Assembly (NCBI RefSeq): GCF_007097145.1 | Contig: NZ_VJVZ01000015.1 | Location: 1 to 64,000, forward strand | Reading direction: 5' to 3' | Source of the DNA: Flavobacterium zepuense | GTDB taxonomy: Bacteria > Bacteroidota > Bacteroidia > Flavobacteriales > Flavobacteriaceae | DNA: 64,000 nt | Shown: piece after piece, positions 34,934 through 43,536 of the stretch | Layout of the letters: the number at the start of each line of letters is the position of its first letter | Position numbering within the stretch: position 1 is the stretch's first letter | Made by a program: the position numbers and the translations under genes | Notes under the pieces: model-generated | Told to the model about the DNA's origin: nothing | The model's database searches: none | What the model saw: the letters and a program-made list of their open reading frames with translations, nothing else

Positions 34934-35708
34934 TGGCAGAGGGTGTTGGGTTGGTTGAAGCATCAGTAGCTACGCCGCCTTCTTTTAAAAGCGCCACATA
35001 TATAGGTGCAAGGCGCAGTATTTGCAATTTGCTAAGCTCATCGTTTTTAGAGCGGAGTGCTTCCCGGCAATCCGGATCTTCTACCACATAATAAATGAAT
35101 CCTTTTATATATTCCTCAGGAATATGCAGTTCATCCCGAATTTCATAGTCGGTGTACAAGCCGTTAAATTCGGCAATAGCAAATTCTTTACGCTCAGTAT
35201 CCAAGGCCTTACGGAGCATTTTAATACGCCCGGTAATTGCATTTATAATTGCATCGAGCGATATAGAGAATCCAAAACCAACACCAACTTCCATAGCACC
35301 GGCGGTATACAGCCTGCGCTCTGCTACGGTGCGCCGCAATTGGTTTTTAGGCACAAGCCCAAGCGACTCTGATGTTACGGTTTGCTCTATAACCACCTCG
35401 TTAAGCTCGTAGGATTTAGGGTTAACAGCCATTACAAATGGGACTTCCTTAAAGGTAAAATCGTTAACCGCAAACTCCCGGATATCAGTCCGGTCGCTAT
35501 ACACCACAAGTGCGTCGCCTACTTTAACGGGCAGTGTAAAATTACCTTTGCCATCGGTCTTAACCTCGGCGCCCGTAGTTTTATTTATAACATACACCCC
35601 ATTAGCTACTGCATTTCCTGCAATTACATGGCCTTGCAGAGGCCTGCGCTCCTGGCAAAAGGCATGCTGTGTTGCAAGTAGTAATAATAAGGTAATTATT
35701 TTATTCAT
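34923..35708 (-). CDS. CarboxypepD_reg-like secreted protein, array gene 3
   Basis: A 261-residue subfamily B member with signal peptide (NKIITLLLLLATQHAFCQ). Blocks shared across the B set are PLQGHVIAGNAVANGVYVIN, TDGKGNFTLPVKVGDALVVY, LNEVVIEQTVTSESLGLVP, the helix INAITGRIKMLRKALDTE and YIKGFIYYVVEDPDC. The middle part between SLGLVP and GRIKML is the most variable. The start ATG overlaps the stop of gene 4 in ATGAATAA (8 bp). Confidence 0.84.
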   Translation of the reverse strand: MNKIITLLLLLATQHAFCQERRPLQGHVIAGNAVANGVYVINKTTGAEVKTDGKGNFTLPVKVGDALVVYSDRTDIREFAVNDFTFKEVPFVMAVNPKSYELNEVVIEQTVTSESLGLVPKNQLRRTVAERRLYTAGAMEVGVGFGFSISLDAIINAITGRIKMLRKALDTERKEFAIAEFNGLYTDYEIRDELHIPEEYIKGFIYYVVEDPDCREALRSKNDELSKLQILRLAPIYVALLKEGGVATDASTNPTPSANED

Positions 35709-36447
35709 GCTCCTCTAATATAGCCCTGTACTTAAGTGCAAGGTTGGCAATGGTTAACTTGGCAAGGTCATCATTTCGGGCTTTAAGTGCTGCAGCACAG
35801 GTAGCATCTTCAACGGCATAAAATATAAAACCCTGTAGGTAATCAGCCGGTATTTTAAGTTCGTCCCTTAGCTCCTGTTCAGTATATAGGCCGTTTATCT
35901 TTTCTATAGCAAGCACTTTGCCTTCTGTCTTTAACGCTTTTTTAAGCATTTTCGTACGTCCGCTTATCGCATTTATAATAGCATCGGTAGGGATACCGAT
36001 ACCAGGCGATGGCGGAAGGAACAAACTCGGCTCAAAATCAGCTGCCGTTTTAAGCCGCCTTTCGGCAGGTGTATACCGTTTTTGCCCCTTAGGTACCAAT
36101 CCGAGCGATTCTGATGTTACCGTTTGGTTAATAACCACCTCATTAAGCTCGTACGACTTAGGGTTAACCGACATGATATACGGTACATCGGCAAAAGAAA
36201 GTTCGCTCACGGCAAACTCCCTAACCTCTGTTTTGTTACTGTATACCACAAGCACATCACCCGTCTTTACATCTATAGTAAAATCGCCTTTATCTTTGGT
36301 CTTAACCTCTGCACCCGTTTTTTTGTTGATGACAAACACATCGTTAACCACGGCATCGCCTGCCATAATGCGGCCCTGCAACGGTTTGCGTTCCTGGGCA
36401 AAAACCGGCAGTGTTATAAACAAAAGCAGGTACAGCAGTTTATTCAT
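35701..36447 (-). CDS. CarboxypepD_reg-like secreted protein, array gene 4
   Basis: The start is set at 36447 (NKLLYLLLFITLPVFAQ). A 248-residue subfamily B protein, nearest by eye to gene 3 (PLQGRIMAGDAVVNDVFVIN, VTSESLGLVPKGQKRYTPAE, GRTKMLKKALKTE, DYLQGFIFYAVEDATC). The variable middle is SLFLPPSPGIGIPTD. Its start sits in an ATGAATAA overlap with gene 5. Confidence 0.84.
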   Translation of the reverse strand: MNKLLYLLLFITLPVFAQERKPLQGRIMAGDAVVNDVFVINKKTGAEVKTKDKGDFTIDVKTGDVLVVYSNKTEVREFAVSELSFADVPYIMSVNPKSYELNEVVINQTVTSESLGLVPKGQKRYTPAERRLKTAADFEPSLFLPPSPGIGIPTDAIINAISGRTKMLKKALKTEGKVLAIEKINGLYTEQELRDELKIPADYLQGFIFYAVEDATCAAALKARNDDLAKLTIANLALKYRAILEEHE

Positions 36448-37198
36448 CTTCTTTAATAACCGTGAGGTAATCCAGCGCAAGCTCGTTCATGGCAGCGTTA
36501 ATGTTGTCTTTATTGTTTGCTTTCAGGGCATCGGTAAGTTCGGCATATTCTACCGCATAATATAAAAACCCCTGAACGTAATCCTCCGGTATTTTGTAAA
36601 AATCAACAATATCTTTTGTAGAATACAGGCTGTTCAGCTTTGCGATAGCCGCTTCTTTCTGCTCTGTGGCAAGTGCCCTTTTAAGCATTTTTTTGCGGCC
36701 ACAAACCATATTCATAAGTCCGTCGGTAGGCACACCCACGCCACCCGTACCCGTTAAACCGGTGGTAGGCCTGGCATTTGCCGCTGTCCTTAAACGCTTT
36801 TCACCACTGGTAAGCTGTTTTTGGTTGGCATTCACTAAATTTAACGATTCGGTAGTTACGGCTTCGCCTTCTACCACCACCTCATCAAGCTCGTAGGCGG
36901 TTACTTTAACTGCAAGCAGGTAGGGCTTATCTTTGAAAGACTGATCGGTTACAATAAAATCGTGTACTGCATTTTTGTTGCTGTACACGGCAAGTACATC
37001 GCCCGTTTTGGCAGATGTGCTAAAATTACCCACACCATCCGTCTTGGTCTCTACGCCGGTTTGCTTGTTAATAACAAATACGCCTGCTATAGGCGCTTGG
37101 GTATTTTCGGCATCTACTACGCGGCCGGTAAGGGTTTTACGATCCTGCGCCATTAGGGGCAGCGTAATAAACAATAGTATAAAAAATATCTTATTCAT
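36440..37198 (-). CDS. CarboxypepD_reg-like secreted protein, array gene 5
   Basis: A 252-residue subfamily B protein with signal peptide (NKIFFILLFITLPLMAQ). It has the usual blocks (GVFVINKQTGVETKTDGVGN, TAYELDEVVVEGE, GRKKMLKRALATE, DYVQGFLYYAVEYA). A Gly-rich middle (TGLTGTGGVGVPTD) replaces the segment in gene 4. Its ATG overlaps the stop of a degenerate eighth copy (37191-37332) in the same ATGAATAA arrangement. Confidence 0.84.
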   Translation of the reverse strand: MNKIFFILLFITLPLMAQDRKTLTGRVVDAENTQAPIAGVFVINKQTGVETKTDGVGNFSTSAKTGDVLAVYSNKNAVHDFIVTDQSFKDKPYLLAVKVTAYELDEVVVEGEAVTTESLNLVNANQKQLTSGEKRLRTAANARPTTGLTGTGGVGVPTDGLMNMVCGRKKMLKRALATEQKEAAIAKLNSLYSTKDIVDFYKIPEDYVQGFLYYAVEYAELTDALKANNKDNINAAMNELALDYLTVIKEDE

Positions 37199-37332
37199 TG
37201 GGTTGGTGCAGCTTTACATATTGGGCTGCAATGTCTATCATCAATAACCTTACCAATAGCTTTTTAACGTCAGTAATTGACTACTTTGAACGCGAAATTT
37301 ACATTCTGCAAAAGCATAGCAGTTAGCTGAAA
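37191..37332 (-). pseudogene. C-terminal remnant of an eighth array copy
   Basis: On the minus strand 29 codons before the TAA at 37191-37193 encode LVRLLMIDIAAQYVKL then HQPNE. The array gene 6 C-terminus is LVKLKLIDLSRQYLSV then IKE. Upstream, an in-frame TAG at 37281-37283 stops the frame; a weaker likeness may continue in another frame (CYAFAECKF against FYAVEDATC). The stop still overlaps the ATG of gene 5 as ATGAATAA. The 5' part of the copy has been deleted, leaving it right after the gene 6 stop. Confidence 0.72.
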
Positions 37333-38034
37333 TTACTCTTTAATTACGGAGAGATATTGCCTGCTAAGGTCTATTAGTTTTAGTTTAACTAACGATTCGT
37401 TATTGCCTTTAACCGTTTCGGCAAGGTCTTTATTATCGGCAGCATAAAACATAAAAGCCTTTACTTTATCGGCAGGGATGCCAAATTCCGTGGTAACCTC
37501 CTCTTCGGTATACATTCCGTTAAGGTATTCTATCAAGCTGACTTTTTTCTCGGTTTCTGCTGCTTTCTTCAGCATTTTGGTGCGGCCGCTAATGGCGTTA
37601 AAAAGGGCATCGGTACCGTCTTCGGCAGTAAAGAGCTTTTTTTCGGCAGGGGTGTATTGCTTTTGGTCTTTAGGTACAATACCCAAGCTCACACTGTTTA
37701 TGGTACTGCCCTCTACAACAACCTCCTCCAGTTCATACGCATTTAAATTTATCGATACCACATATGGCACCTCTTTAAAACTGGCATCGCTAATTGCAAA
37801 CTGGCGTACTTCGGTCTTGGCGCTGTAAACCACAATAACATCTCCAGCCTTGGCCTGTATGTTAAAGTTACCTAAAGCATCGGTTTTTGTTTCGGCAGCC
37901 GTTGCCTTGTTTATCACAAACACATCGGGTACTGCCATATCGCCGCTAACCACACGTCCTTGTAACGCCTTGCGCTCCTGGCTGATGGCAGGCAGGCTTA
38001 CCAACAATAATAATATGTGCAGCAATTTACTCAT
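37333..38034 (-). CDS. CarboxypepD_reg-like secreted protein, array gene 6
   Basis: The start is set at 38034 (SKLLHILLLLVSLPAISQ). A 233-residue subfamily B protein (ALQGRVVSGDMAVPDVFVIN, NSVSLGIVPKDQKQYTPAEK, GRTKMLKKAAETE, DKVKAFMFYAADNKD). The middle is short (FTAEDGTDAL). It starts within an 8-bp overlap with gene 7. Downstream is the eighth-copy remnant. Confidence 0.83.
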   Translation of the reverse strand: MSKLLHILLLLVSLPAISQERKALQGRVVSGDMAVPDVFVINKATAAETKTDALGNFNIQAKAGDVIVVYSAKTEVRQFAISDASFKEVPYVVSINLNAYELEEVVVEGSTINSVSLGIVPKDQKQYTPAEKKLFTAEDGTDALFNAISGRTKMLKKAAETEKKVSLIEYLNGMYTEEEVTTEFGIPADKVKAFMFYAADNKDLAETVKGNNESLVKLKLIDLSRQYLSVIKE

Positions 38035-38755
38035 TTTCGTTAATAAGGCCAAGGTATTTAGTTGCCAGGCCGGCCATTAAAAATTTGGCCATATTTTCGT
38101 TTTTAGCATTTATGGCGTTGGCAAAATACTTGTTTTCTACAATGTAGTACACAAAACCCCTCACATAATCGGCAGGAATCTTAAACTGGGCAACAATATC
38201 TTCCTCAGTATAAATGTAGTGAATTTTCTCCATCAAATCTTCCTTCTTCTCAATATCAGCAGCCTTTTGCAGCATCGCGGTACGCCCGGAGAACATATTA
38301 ATAATGGGGTCCAGCCCCATTGGGTTCATCCTGAATTTTGATGCCGTTGCCAGTTTTTTCTCGGCAGGTGTATACTGCGTTTGCCCCACAGGAACAAGCC
38401 CCAGCGATTCGGCATTAATATGGCTGTAATCAACAATTATAAGTTCACTAAGTTCACGGCTCTGAATTTCGAGCGGTACGATAAGCAGGCTTACATCAAA
38501 ATGTTCTTCGGTTAGCGCTACACTTTTAGGAGCAAACTGCACCGCAGAAACTACCAGCGTATCGCACGGCTGTGCCTCGATGGTAAAATAACCGCCTTGG
38601 GTAGTGATTACAGCATGTTCAGTTGATTTATTAATGATGTAAATGCCTTCAAGCGCATCAAAATCTGAGATTACTTTGCCGTTAAGAGGTTTGCGGCCTT
38701 GTGCAAAAAGTGTGGTGGTTAGGACTAACAGCAGTAGCAGGAGACTATTTTTCAA
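38027..38755 (-). CDS. CarboxypepD_reg-like secreted protein, array gene 7 (first in operon)
   Basis: A 242-residue subfamily B protein with signal peptide (KNSLLLLLLVLTTTLFAQ) and the usual blocks (PLNGKVISDFDALEGIYIIN, ESLGLVPVGQTQYTPAEKKL, GRTAMLQKAADIE, DYVRGFVYYIVENK). As the first gene it lies next to the promoter region 38756-38867, which is shared with divergent pepE; I could not assign a clear -7 box. Confidence 0.83.
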   Translation of the reverse strand: MKNSLLLLLLVLTTTLFAQGRKPLNGKVISDFDALEGIYIINKSTEHAVITTQGGYFTIEAQPCDTLVVSAVQFAPKSVALTEEHFDVSLLIVPLEIQSRELSELIIVDYSHINAESLGLVPVGQTQYTPAEKKLATASKFRMNPMGLDPIINMFSGRTAMLQKAADIEKKEDLMEKIHYIYTEEDIVAQFKIPADYVRGFVYYIVENKYFANAINAKNENMAKFLMAGLATKYLGLINENE

Positions 38756-38867
38756 GAATTTAATAATTTGGCGATTGATGATCTGTAAAATAAGGCAGGT
38801 TAAAAAACATCTGTCTCCCCCTGCATAAAAATTTTTAACTTTACCTTTTCTTACACTAACTTAACGA

Positions 38868-39575
38868 ATGAAAAAACTAATTATTGCAAGTACCAGTACT
38901 TTGCACGGCGGCAATTACTTAGAATATTTATTACCGGCGCTGCAGGATCATTTTAAAAACTGCAAATCGCTGGTGTTTATACCCTACGCCAGGCCGGGGG
39001 GAATTAGCTATGACGACTATACAAAACGCGTAGCCGACTTTTTTACAAAATTAAACATTACTGTAAAAGGCGCACACGAATTTGCCGACCCCATAGCTGC
39101 GTTAACCGACGCTGAGGCCGTGTTTACCGGCGGTGGCAATACTTTTTTACTGGTTACCCAGCTTTACAAAACCGGTGTAATGACCGCCCTTGATAAAGCC
39201 ATTCAAAATGGCATACCTTACTTAGGCAGCAGCGCAGGCAGCAATATTTGCGGCCTTACTATGCAAACCACTAATGATATGCCTATTATTTACCCGCCAA
39301 GTTTTACCACATTAGGCGCGGTGCCGTTTAACCTAAATCCGCATTATTTAGACCCACAGCCGGGTTCTACCCACATGGGCGAGACGCGTGAGACCCGCAT
39401 TAAGGAATTCCATCAATTCAACACACAGCCCGTTTTAGGCTTACGCGAAGGCAGCTGGCTGGATGTTAAAGGCAATACAATTTTACTTAAAGGCGATCTG
39501 CCGGCAAGGCTGTTCCGTCAAAATGCCGAACCGGAAGAACTGGAAGCGGGGAGCGATTTGAGTGGGTTGAAGTAA
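38868..39575 (+). CDS. pepE: Peptidase E (alpha-aspartyl dipeptidase)
   Basis: A 235-residue S51 serine peptidase. The catalytic Ser lies in YLGSSAGSNICG near residue 121; GGGNTFLLV precedes it; a conserved HYLDPQPGS follows. It hydrolyses Asp-X dipeptides in the cytosol. It is transcribed divergently from the secreted-protein array. Confidence 0.94.
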   Translation: MKKLIIASTSTLHGGNYLEYLLPALQDHFKNCKSLVFIPYARPGGISYDDYTKRVADFFTKLNITVKGAHEFADPIAALTDAEAVFTGGGNTFLLVTQLYKTGVMTALDKAIQNGIPYLGSSAGSNICGLTMQTTNDMPIIYPPSFTTLGAVPFNLNPHYLDPQPGSTHMGETRETRIKEFHQFNTQPVLGLREGSWLDVKGNTILLKGDLPARLFRQNAEPEELEAGSDLSGLK

Positions 39576-39606
39576 TGTTAATACGTTTCATGTACCTAAA
39601 AAACGT

Positions 39607-39636
39607 GTAACTTTGCGGCTTTGTAACTTTGCAACT
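39607..39636. repeat. TTTGCAAC-type short tandem repeat
   Basis: GTAACTTTGCGG then CTTTGTAACTTTGCAACT repeats a 7-to-10-bp AACTTTG unit. A related run occurs at 58722-58786. It sits immediately before dnaG. Confidence 0.6.
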
Positions 39637-39647
39637 CCTACTAAGAT

Positions 39648-41657
39648 TTGATCTCTAAAAACACCATAGATACTGTATTTGAAACTGCCCGTGTAGAGGA
39701 GGTAATCGGCGATTTTGTAGTATTAAAAAAGTCGGGTACTAACTACAAGGGCCTAAGTCCGTTTAGTAATGAGCGGTCACCGTCGTTTATGGTATCGCCG
39801 GTAAAACAGATATGGAAAGATTTCAGTAGCGGGAAAGGCGGTAATAGTGTGGCTTTTTTAATGGAACACGAACACTTTTCGTACCCTGAAGCCATTCGAT
39901 ACCTTGCCAAAAAATACAATATAGAAATAGAGGAAACTGAGCAAAGCGAACAGCAAAAGGAGCAGGCTAACGAAAAAGAAAGCATGTATCTGGTATCTGA
40001 ATTTGCACAGAAGTACTTTAATACTACCATGCTTACTACCGATGAGGGACAGGCCATAGGCTATTCCTACTTTAAAGAGCGCGGCTTTACTGCCGATACC
40101 ATTAAAAAATTCGGGTTGGGTTATTCGCCTGAAGAATGGGATGCTTTTACCAAAGAAGCACTTGGCAAAGCCTATAAATTAGAATATTTAGAGAAAACCG
40201 GCTTTACCATAGTTAGGGAAGACGGCAGGCATATAGACCGATTTCGTGGCCGTGTAATGTTCCCTATACAAAGTATGAGTGGTCGTGTGCTGGGCTTTGG
40301 AGGGCGTATACTGGGTAATGATAAAAAAGCAGCAAAGTATCTAAATTCCCCTGAAAGCGACATCTACCACAAGAGCAAGGTGCTGTACGGTATATTTCAT
40401 GCCAAGCAGGAAATCGCTAAGAAAGACAATTGCTACCTTGTTGAAGGCTATACCGACGTAATACAAATGCACCAGGCGGGTATAGAGAACGTTGTTGCAA
40501 GTAGCGGAACGGCGTTAACGCCCGACCAGATCAGGTTAATCAACCGGCTTAGCAAAAATATTACCGTATTGTTTGATGGCGATGCTGCCGGGCTTCGTGC
40601 TTCCATCCGGGGTATCGACCTGATATTGGAAGAGGGCATGAACGTAAAGGTATGCACGTTTCCTGACGGTGACGACCCTGATAGCTTTGCAAAGAAAACC
40701 CCGCATGACGAACTGATAAAATACCTTGACGAAAACGCGAAGGATTTCATACAGTTTAAGGCATCGCTCTTAATGGATGAAGCCAAGAACGACCCGGTTA
40801 AAAAAGCAGGGCTTATACGCGATATGGTAAGCTCTATAGCCAAGATACCGGACAGGATTCAGCGTGAAGTGTACATTCAGGAATGTGCACGTATTATGGA
40901 TATATCCGAACAGGTACTGGCAAGTACACTGGCGCAATTGGTATCAAAAGAAATTGCTGATACCGGTAAGAAGATGAAAGAGGAGCAAAAAGCTAACGCC
41001 ATGCGCCCCGTACCTAATGAAGAGGATTATTTTGACCCATCCATGCCACCCGACCAGCAACAGGAACGCATTAATATACTGGAGGGGCTGGAACGCCGCA
41101 TGATTGAGATATTGCTCTTATATGGTGGTACTGTGCAGGAATTTGAAGACGTGTACATTAAGTTTGACGAATTTGGTAAGGAACACGAGCATAGCGAGAA
41201 GAAAGAATACAAAGTATACGAACGTATATACCTAAACCTTCAGGAAGACGAGATACAGTTTACCAACCCGGTATTTAGGGATATTTATAAGGCGGCTATA
41301 GATCATTATCATGCCCACCAGGAAATGAATGTAGATGTGTTTATGAATACTCTTGAACCGGAACTGCAATATGTAGCCACAGATATCTTTATGCAGGATG
41401 AAAAATATAACCTTCACGACTGGGAAGAGAAAAAACAGATACCTGTTAAAGACAAGAATATGTCGGTTGCCCAGTACACCAATGAGCATATTGTTGATTT
41501 ACGCTGGTTGCTGCTTGGCAGGCTTATACAAGACCTTAAAATGCAGGTAAGCCCTGATGCGGATAATATGGAAATACTAATGAGCGTAAACGATTACAAT
41601 ACATTGGTTAACTATTTATCGCGTAAAATAAACAGGCTTAGGAGCAGCTTTTTTTAA
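39648..41657 (+). CDS. dnaG: DNA primase DnaG, zinc ligands replaced
   Basis: The TTG at 39648 is the only start that keeps the conserved beginning MISKNTIDTVFETARVEEVI. The 669-residue primase has a Toprim core (LVEGYTDVIQMHQAGIENVV, VLFDGDAAGLRAS) and a C-terminal helicase-binding helical domain. The N-terminal zinc-binding domain is present in outline (GLSPFSNERSPSF) but the CHC2 ligands of DnaG are replaced: Ser37 for Cys, Ser40 for His, Asp58 for Cys and Ser61 for Cys (DFSSGKGGN). The primase is thus unlikely to bind zinc. The same loss seems usual in related flavobacteria (recollection). Confidence 0.95.
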   Translation: MISKNTIDTVFETARVEEVIGDFVVLKKSGTNYKGLSPFSNERSPSFMVSPVKQIWKDFSSGKGGNSVAFLMEHEHFSYPEAIRYLAKKYNIEIEETEQSEQQKEQANEKESMYLVSEFAQKYFNTTMLTTDEGQAIGYSYFKERGFTADTIKKFGLGYSPEEWDAFTKEALGKAYKLEYLEKTGFTIVREDGRHIDRFRGRVMFPIQSMSGRVLGFGGRILGNDKKAAKYLNSPESDIYHKSKVLYGIFHAKQEIAKKDNCYLVEGYTDVIQMHQAGIENVVASSGTALTPDQIRLINRLSKNITVLFDGDAAGLRASIRGIDLILEEGMNVKVCTFPDGDDPDSFAKKTPHDELIKYLDENAKDFIQFKASLLMDEAKNDPVKKAGLIRDMVSSIAKIPDRIQREVYIQECARIMDISEQVLASTLAQLVSKEIADTGKKMKEEQKANAMRPVPNEEDYFDPSMPPDQQQERINILEGLERRMIEILLLYGGTVQEFEDVYIKFDEFGKEHEHSEKKEYKVYERIYLNLQEDEIQFTNPVFRDIYKAAIDHYHAHQEMNVDVFMNTLEPELQYVATDIFMQDEKYNLHDWEEKKQIPVKDKNMSVAQYTNEHIVDLRWLLLGRLIQDLKMQVSPDADNMEILMSVNDYNTLVNYLSRKINRLRSSFF

Positions 41658-41732
41658 AGCCATTTTGCTACTAATTTCTTCAGGACCGTCCTTAGTGGCA
41701 CGACTGAGCAACTCCACACGTAAATAAATAAT

Positions 41733-41770
41733 GAGACTGCCGCGCTTCATTGCATTTCGCTCGCAGTGAC
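41733..41770. repeat. Degenerate dispersed repeat (TCATTGCGAG type)
   Basis: On the minus strand it reads GTCACTGCGAGCGAAATGC then AATGAAGCGCGGCAGTCTC, similar to a common Bacteroidota intergenic repeat. Only one copy is seen here. Confidence 0.45.
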
Positions 41771-41808
41771 AGTGCTGTGAAAAGGTGTTATCTTTTTATA
41801 ATAAAACA

Positions 41809-41842
41809 CAAAAACGCCCCGGTAGTGATTCGGGGCGTTTTG
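41809..41842. terminator. Bidirectional terminator
   Basis: AAAACGCCCCG/CGGGGCGTTTT, an 11-bp perfect stem, T-rich on both sides. It separates dnaG from the convergent response regulator gene. Confidence 0.85.
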
Positions 41843-41943
41843 TCTTTTTCGTAAGGTTACCTAAGGCCGAAGCCTTTGGTAGCTTTTTAGTCCTTTTCTA
41901 ATCTTTTTAGGTAGTTGTTTGTTCAGGTAGTGGTAATTTTAAT

Positions 41944-42573
41944 TTAAACAATATCCAGTGTTTTTGCTTTGTTCACCAAGTCTACAAGGTTTGTAACGTG
42001 CAGTTTTGTTAGCAGTCGCAGTTTGTAAGTACTAATTGTTTTTTCATTAAGCTCCAGTAGCCTGGCAATCTCTTTGTTCTTTTTACCTTCACTAAGGTAG
42101 CGCAGTACTTCGATCTCGCGTGATGAAAGTTTGCGGTACAATCTTTCAGATTTTTTACCTTTGTTAAGCAGGGCAAGGTTCTTTTTAACGGTGTCGCTAA
42201 ATACTACTTCGCCTTCATTCACTTTCTTAATAGCACTTTCAAGCTCCTCCATTTTGGCGCTTTTGTGCACATAGGCCGATACTCCGGCTTTTAATGCATT
42301 GGGGGCATAAATTTGTTCGGCAAGGTTGGTAAATATAATAACCTTGGTTTCGGGAAATTCCTTAATTAGTGATTTAACAGAACTAATACTGGTAAGGCCA
42401 TCTAACTCAAGGTCTACTACGGCAACATCTACCGTTTTTTTGCTCAGGACATCTAACAGATTATCCAGGTTATTTACCACCCCTACAAAACTAATCTGCG
42501 GATTATCGCTAAAATACGACTTCATCCCATAATGCACAACAGGATGGTTATCCGCAAGGCATAATTTGATCAT
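41944..42573 (-). CDS. NarL/LuxR-type response regulator
   Basis: A 209-residue two-component regulator. Receiver domain with phosphoacceptor Asp54 (VAVVDLELDG) and a late Lys in HKSAKMEE. LuxR-type HTH about residues 145-205 (LSSREIEVLRYLSEGKKNKE...ISTYKLRLLTKL). No histidine kinase is adjacent, so its partner is elsewhere. Confidence 0.93.
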   Translation of the reverse strand: MIKLCLADNHPVVHYGMKSYFSDNPQISFVGVVNNLDNLLDVLSKKTVDVAVVDLELDGLTSISSVKSLIKEFPETKVIIFTNLAEQIYAPNALKAGVSAYVHKSAKMEELESAIKKVNEGEVVFSDTVKKNLALLNKGKKSERLYRKLSSREIEVLRYLSEGKKNKEIARLLELNEKTISTYKLRLLTKLHVTNLVDLVNKAKTLDIV

Positions 42574-42648
42574 AATTGCGTTTTTTTAGGGTTTACATTT
42601 AAGTAAAGTTAAGTATTAGTTTCTTAAAGTATTGTGAATGAAAGAATT

Positions 42649-43455
42649 TTATTTCAAATTTAAGGGAATTTGGCAAACCGGTATGGGTTGCATCTTATGC
42701 TGGTTTATGGTATTTAATCGTTTATAAATCTCAAATACTTCTTTTTCGCGACCGCTAAAATCGTTGTGGGAGCGTCCTTTTTCTACCTCGGCCATAGCCC
42801 ATTCCAGCTCTTCATAACTGGCACCCAGTTGGTCTTCGTCGCTTCGGTCATCGCCAAAAAGCCCATCGGTAGGTTTGGCAATCAATATCTCATCATGTAC
42901 TGTAAGATATTTCGCCAGTAGTCGTACTTCGGTTTTGGTAAGATCGGCAATAGGGCTAATATCCACACCGCCATCGCCATATTTAGTATAAAATCCCACG
43001 CCAAAATCTTCAACTTTATTGCCTGTACCAGCCACAAGCGAGCTGTGTATGCCCGCAATGTAATAAAGTGTAGTCATACGCAGACGGGCACGTGTATTTG
43101 CCAGGCTGAGGTCTCTCAGGTGCGGATTTTCAGTTTCGGGCACCTGTTGTTTAAAAGTTTCAAAAACGGGGGTAAGGTCGGCCTCCACACTACTTACATT
43201 ATCAAATTTAGCCTTAAGGTTCTTAATGTGCTGGCGGGCGCGACTCACGTGGCTTTCGGCCTGGTGTATGGGCATTTCCACACAAATAGTAGGCAAGCCT
43301 GTTTGCGCACAGAGGGTTGAGGTTAGTGCCGAATCTATACCGCCCGATATTCCCACAACAAAACCTTTAACTTTTGCGTTCTCGGCATAGGCCCTAAGCC
43401 AGTTTACAATATGGTCATTAATAGCTTCTGCCTGAAAATTGGTGTAGGTATGCAT
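42649..43455 (-). CDS. nadE: NH3-dependent NAD(+) synthetase
   Basis: A 268-residue enzyme. The ATP-binding P-loop is VGISGGIDSAL near residue 33. VEDFGVGFYTKYGDGGVDIS binds deamido-NAD. The late GLFGDDRSDEDQLG block is also typical. No glutaminase domain, so it uses ammonia. Divergent from gldB, the standard flavobacterial arrangement. Confidence 0.96.
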   Translation of the reverse strand: MHTYTNFQAEAINDHIVNWLRAYAENAKVKGFVVGISGGIDSALTSTLCAQTGLPTICVEMPIHQAESHVSRARQHIKNLKAKFDNVSSVEADLTPVFETFKQQVPETENPHLRDLSLANTRARLRMTTLYYIAGIHSSLVAGTGNKVEDFGVGFYTKYGDGGVDISPIADLTKTEVRLLAKYLTVHDEILIAKPTDGLFGDDRSDEDQLGASYEELEWAMAEVEKGRSHNDFSGREKEVFEIYKRLNTINQHKMQPIPVCQIPLNLK

Positions 43456-43457
43456 GG

Positions 43458-43486
43458 TTGTATAACTTTTAGAGATTGTATATTTG
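43458..43486 (+). promoter_or_regulatory. gldB promoter
   Basis: TTG (43458-43460), an 18-bp spacer and TATATTTG (43479-43486), 50 bp before the gldB start. Confidence 0.7.
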
Positions 43487-43536
43487 CCATAAATTTAGAA
43501 AATCGGCAATTAAAAAATTAGTAATAAACGCATAAA

